Shown here: in pieces, positions 61,227-64,000 of the stretch
How positions within the stretch are numbered: position 1 is the stretch's first letter
How the letters are laid out: every line of letters starts with the position of its first letter
Program-made: the position numbers and the translations under genes
NCBI RefSeq assembly: GCF_000271305.1
Contig: NZ_AKGD01000002.1
Location: 496,001-560,000 of the forward strand
Reading direction: 5' to 3'
DNA: 64,000 nt
From: Hydrocarboniphaga effusa AP103
GTDB taxonomy: Bacteria > Pseudomonadota > Gammaproteobacteria > Nevskiales > Nevskiaceae
The notes under the pieces: generated by a model
Databases searched by the model: none
Told to the model about the DNA's origin: nothing
The model's input: the letters and a program-made list of their open reading frames with translations, nothing else

Positions 61227-62549
61227 ATGAAGTTCGAACATCATGCTGCCAGCCTGGGCAGCTTTATCGAGGAAACCGTGCAATCGAATAGTGATCCGCG
61301 CTTTGTCAGCCGCCTCACCAAAAGTACGCTGGCCCTGGTCATGGCCGGCGGCCGGGGTTCCCGCCTCGGTCCGATGACCCAGTGGCGGGCCAAGCCCGCG
61401 GTACCGATAGCGGGCAAGTTCCGCATCATCGATTTCTCGCTCAGCAACTGCATCAACTCGGGCATCCGCCGCATCGGCGTGCTCACGCAGTACAAGAGCC
61501 ATTCGCTGATCCAGCACGTCCAGAAGGCCTGGAACTTCCTCGGCGGCGAGTTCGGCGAGTTCGTCGAACTGTTGCCGGCGCAGCAGCGCATCGACGAGAA
61601 CAGCTGGTACATGGGCACCGCCGACGCGGTGTACCAGAACATCGACATCATCCGTGCTCACGAGCCCAGCCACGTGCTGATCCTGGCCGGCGACCACGTC
61701 TACAAGATGGACTACGGCCGCATGCTCGCGCACCACGTCGAGAAGGGCGCGCAGATTTCGGTCGGCTGCGTCGAGGTGCCGGTCGAGGAGGCCACCGGCT
61801 TCGGCGTCATGCAGGTGGACAGCGACAGCCGCGTGGTCAAGTTCGCCGAGAAGCCCAAGAACCCCGAAGGCATGCCGGGCCGTCCGGACACCGCGCTGGC
61901 CTCGATGGGCATCTACATCTTCGACGCGGCCTATCTGCTCGAGCTGCTGACGCGCGACGCAGGCGCCACCATGTCGAGCCACGATTTCGGCCACGACATC
62001 ATTCCGCACGCGATCAAGAACGATAAGGTCTACGCCTACGCGCTGCGCGACGTGCACGAGCCCGACAAGGCCGGCTACTGGCGCGACGTCGGCACCATCG
62101 ACGCGTACTGGAAGGCCAACCTCGAGCTCTGCGACGTGGTGCCCGAGCTCAACCTCTATGACGAGGACTGGCCGATCTGGACGCACCAGAAGCAGACCCC
62201 GCCGGCCAAGTTCGTATTCGACGAAGAGGACATGCGCGGCTACGCGGTCAGCTCGATGGTCTCGGGCGGCGCGATCGTCTCGGGCGCCCAGGTCAAGAAC
62301 TCGGTGCTGTTCACCAACGTCATCGTCGAACGCGGCAGCGTGGTCGAGGAGGCCGTGGTGCTGCCCAAGGTCAAGATCGGCCCCAACTGCAGGATCCGCA
62401 AGGCCGTCATCGACGAAGGCTGCGTGATTCCGGAAGGCACGGTGATCGGCTACGACGCCGAGGCCGACCGCAAGGCGTACACGATGTCGGCGGGTGGCGT
62501 GGTACTCGTCACGCCCGAAATGCTCGGACAGCCGCACATGGTGCGCTGA
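61227..62549 (+). CDS. glgC: Glucose-1-phosphate adenylyltransferase
   Basis: 440 residues from ATG 61227 (MKFEHHAAS). Makes ADP-glucose for glycogen from glucose-1-phosphate and ATP. The nucleotidyl-transferase core has LVMAGGRGSRLGPMTQWRAKPAVPIAGK (catalytic GGxGxR), GDHVYKMDY, and the EKPKNPEGMPG loop; the C-terminal left-handed beta helix follows. No other glycogen gene lies nearby. GGGAG lies about 12 nt before the chosen ATG; the frame continues upstream to 61122 but lacks conserved residues. Confidence 0.94.
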   Translation: MKFEHHAASLGSFIEETVQSNSDPRFVSRLTKSTLALVMAGGRGSRLGPMTQWRAKPAVPIAGKFRIIDFSLSNCINSGIRRIGVLTQYKSHSLIQHVQKAWNFLGGEFGEFVELLPAQQRIDENSWYMGTADAVYQNIDIIRAHEPSHVLILAGDHVYKMDYGRMLAHHVEKGAQISVGCVEVPVEEATGFGVMQVDSDSRVVKFAEKPKNPEGMPGRPDTALASMGIYIFDAAYLLELLTRDAGATMSSHDFGHDIIPHAIKNDKVYAYALRDVHEPDKAGYWRDVGTIDAYWKANLELCDVVPELNLYDEDWPIWTHQKQTPPAKFVFDEEDMRGYAVSSMVSGGAIVSGAQVKNSVLFTNVIVERGSVVEEAVVLPKVKIGPNCRIRKAVIDEGCVIPEGTVIGYDAEADRKAYTMSAGGVVLVTPEMLGQPHMVR

Positions 62550-62570
62550 GCCGCCTGCGCTCTGCGCATC

Positions 62571-62604
62571 GAGAAAGTCCGCCATCGGCGGGCTTTCTCG
62601 TTTC
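62571..62604. terminator. Bidirectional terminator between glgC and the phytase gene
   Basis: GAGAAAGTCCGCC (62571-62583) and GGCGGGCTTTCTC (62587-62599) form a 13-bp stem with one G-T pair and a 3-nt loop, followed by GTTT on the plus strand. The two flanking genes converge on it. Confidence 0.82.
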
Positions 62605-63688
62605 AGCGCGCGGGCTCCATCTCGAGCCGCAGGCCCTGCACGACATCCACCCAGGACAGCAGCTTGAAGTTCTGCGCCTCGGGCGCGTTGTCTCCGTCCT
62701 GGGCGATGAACAGGCCTTGCGGGAAATCCGGGCCGAAATCGCCGAGCGCGAGCTCGATGCCATCGGTTTCCGAGGTGCCGTCGACGCCCTTGCCGTTGTC
62801 CGTGATCCGGAAGCGGCCGACCGGCGCGCCGTCTTCGAGCGCATAGACCGCGTATGACGAATCGCCCTGGCTCGATGCGACCAGATAGCCGCCGCGCTCG
62901 CCGACTGGCGCGAGCGCCAGGCCTTCGACATCGTCGACGAGCACGCGCTTGTCGACTTTCGCGAAAGGCTCGCCGCGGGTCGCGCCAGTGGGGCTCGCAT
63001 CGAAGCGCCAGATGCCGACGTCTTCTTCGCCGACGTAGAGCATGCCCGTGCGATCGTCGACGACGCAGCCTTCGGACTGGCTCGCGAGCTGCAGTTCGCG
63101 CACCACGCTCGCGGCCGGCTGCGCGGCGGAGACATCGACCCGCAATTGAATGATGCGACCGCTCTTCTCGACCACGAACGCGAACAGCGCGCGATCGTTC
63201 GCACGCCGGTACAGGCAGAGCCCATAGGCTTCGCCGTTGCCCGCCGGCAGATTCGCAAGCTCCGTGAGTTTCTCGGTCTGCGGAGACAGCGCATAGAGCG
63301 CGAGCCTGGAATGCGTTTCGTCCGCGCGATCGCTCGCGGCGACGAGCACCGCATCGGCGCCGGCGATCTTGACGTCGCCGCGCAGATCGACGTTGTTGAG
63401 CCGCGACGAAGGCGCGAAGTCGCGCACCTGTCCATCGAGCCCGTAGACGTAGAGCCCGGCCTTCTTGTCGGTGGCGACGATCAGGCTCCTCGACGGATCG
63501 GCGGCGTTGCGCCAGATCGCCGGATCGTCGGCCGCGTCGTCGTGGGTCTTGACCGCGACGGTCTCGCGCACGGCGCCGATGCTCACGGTGCCCGCGATGG
63601 GCTCGATCGGGCCGCCGCTCGCGCAGGCGTAAAGTCCCAGGCTCAGCAGGGCCGACGGCAAGGCGCGCAGTGCAAACGAGGCGTTCAT
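62603..63688 (-). CDS. Beta-propeller phytase (3-phytase-like)
   Basis: 361 residues from ATG 63688, with a lipoprotein-like signal (LYACASG). Propeller motifs include THDDAADDPAIWRNAADPS, VATDKKAGLYVYGLDG, RLNNVDLRGDV, SEGCVVDDRTGMLYVGEEDVGIW and DGNAPEAQNFKLLSW-type ending (DGDNAPEAQNFKLLSW). These are the BPP phytase signatures that bind calcium and phytate. It lies directly after a TonB-dependent receptor gene, a pairing reported for phytases of aquatic and soil Proteobacteria. Confidence 0.88.
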   Translation of the reverse strand: MNASFALRALPSALLSLGLYACASGGPIEPIAGTVSIGAVRETVAVKTHDDAADDPAIWRNAADPSRSLIVATDKKAGLYVYGLDGQVRDFAPSSRLNNVDLRGDVKIAGADAVLVAASDRADETHSRLALYALSPQTEKLTELANLPAGNGEAYGLCLYRRANDRALFAFVVEKSGRIIQLRVDVSAAQPAASVVRELQLASQSEGCVVDDRTGMLYVGEEDVGIWRFDASPTGATRGEPFAKVDKRVLVDDVEGLALAPVGERGGYLVASSQGDSSYAVYALEDGAPVGRFRITDNGKGVDGTSETDGIELALGDFGPDFPQGLFIAQDGDNAPEAQNFKLLSWVDVVQGLRLEMEPAR

Positions 63689-63690
63689 GC

Positions 63691-64000
63691 TCACTGTCCT
63701 TCCGCGGCGAAGCTGAAGCGCAGGCCGGCCTTGGCTGTCCACGAGTATTCCTCGAACTGCGAGAGGCGATCGCCACCGGCCGCGGTGCCGCGATAGGCGG
63801 CGCGGAACGGCTCGTCGCTCAGGTTGATGCCTTCGGCGAAAACCTGCAGCTGCGGCGTGATGCGATAGCGCGCGGTCAGATCGTACTGCAGGTGGCTCAG
63901 CACCCAGCGATCCTCGTCCGCGCCCGGAGACACTTCGTCGAGGTATTCGCTGCGATGCGTCGCCGCCAGACGCAGGCTGAAGCCGTGCTTCTCGTAGCCG
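63691..64000 (-). CDS. TonB-dependent receptor, C-terminal fragment (runs off the window)
   Basis: The gene continues beyond position 64000; only its last 102 codons are in the window. They read as outer-membrane barrel strands: LRLAATHRSEYLDE, LQYDLTARYRITPQLQVFAEGINLSDEPFRAAY and SWTAKAGLRFSF. The 'NLSDEP' turn near the C-terminus is typical of TonB-dependent receptors. It is 2 bp upstream of the phytase gene, so the two are probably one unit for phytate or inositol-phosphate uptake. Confidence 0.85.
   Translation of the reverse strand, partial: GYEKHGFSLRLAATHRSEYLDEVSPGADEDRWVLSHLQYDLTARYRITPQLQVFAEGINLSDEPFRAAYRGTAAGGDRLSQFEEYSWTAKAGLRFSFAAEGQ

Overview
The window is about 64 kb of GC-rich, densely coded bacterial chromosome. 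It carries mreBCD divergent from gatCAB, a pspF/pspABC locus, a FabR/DesT-type desaturase locus, FlgM/CheV-type flagellar genes, DUF1329 and PiuC. Together these suggest a Gammaproteobacterium, perhaps of the Nevskiales/Xanthomonadales type. That placement is an inference from gene content. I see no tRNA, rRNA, CRISPR array, transposase or phage gene, and most of the window looks like stable chromosome.

Layout. 0-7.5 kb: mreBCD (minus), gatCAB (plus) and hslO. 7.5-15.2 kb: two translationally coupled SET-domain genes; then a plus-strand run with a DUF1295 membrane reductase, a cyclopropane-synthase/coclaurine-methyltransferase-like enzyme, a secreted hypothetical, a secreted thioredoxin, purU, a hotdog protein and a strictosidine-synthase-like propeller. 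15.2-21 kb: an amidase convergent with a lipoprotein esterase; the esterase is last in a PepSY protein / response regulator / kinase operon. 21-25.2 kb: DUF1329, M48 protease, AIM24-like and TetR genes (minus). 25.3-29 kb: vWA lipoprotein, ECF sigma factor and an anti-sigma-like protein. 29-31.6 kb: pspA-pspB-pspC with a good sigma-54 promoter, and divergent pspF. 31.6-37.7 kb: alpha/beta hydrolase, DUF6438 lipoprotein and a 1440-residue M36 protease with a GlyGly-CTERM-like tail. 37.9-41.3 kb: TetR repressor divergent from a ferredoxin reductase/desaturase operon.

41.4-51.5 kb is an iron and redox region: a Fur-box siderophore receptor, piuC, a PepSY-type membrane protein, DUF2271, DUF4198, ApbE and a membrane-anchored flavoprotein reductase, then convergent tonB-exbB-exbD. 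The DUF2271 protein carries a textbook ApbE flavinylation motif (DGVTGAT). The operon therefore reads as a flavin-based route carrying electrons out to the periplasm, possibly for ferric-siderophore reduction. This is the most interesting system in the window.

51.6-64 kb: an acyl-CoA synthetase; flagellar genes flgA-flgM-flgN (minus) and cheV, flgBCDEF (plus) with recognisable sigma-54 and sigma-28 promoters; a serine-hydrolase-like protein; glgC; and a beta-propeller phytase next to a TonB-dependent receptor that runs off the window.

Several intergenic hairpin elements stand out: a class built from heptanucleotide tandem units (three loci), a roughly 140-bp element present in two inverted copies around the cheV-flgBCDEF block, and long inverted-repeat elements after gatB, upstream of purU, in the response regulator/kinase junction and between the flavoprotein gene and exbD.
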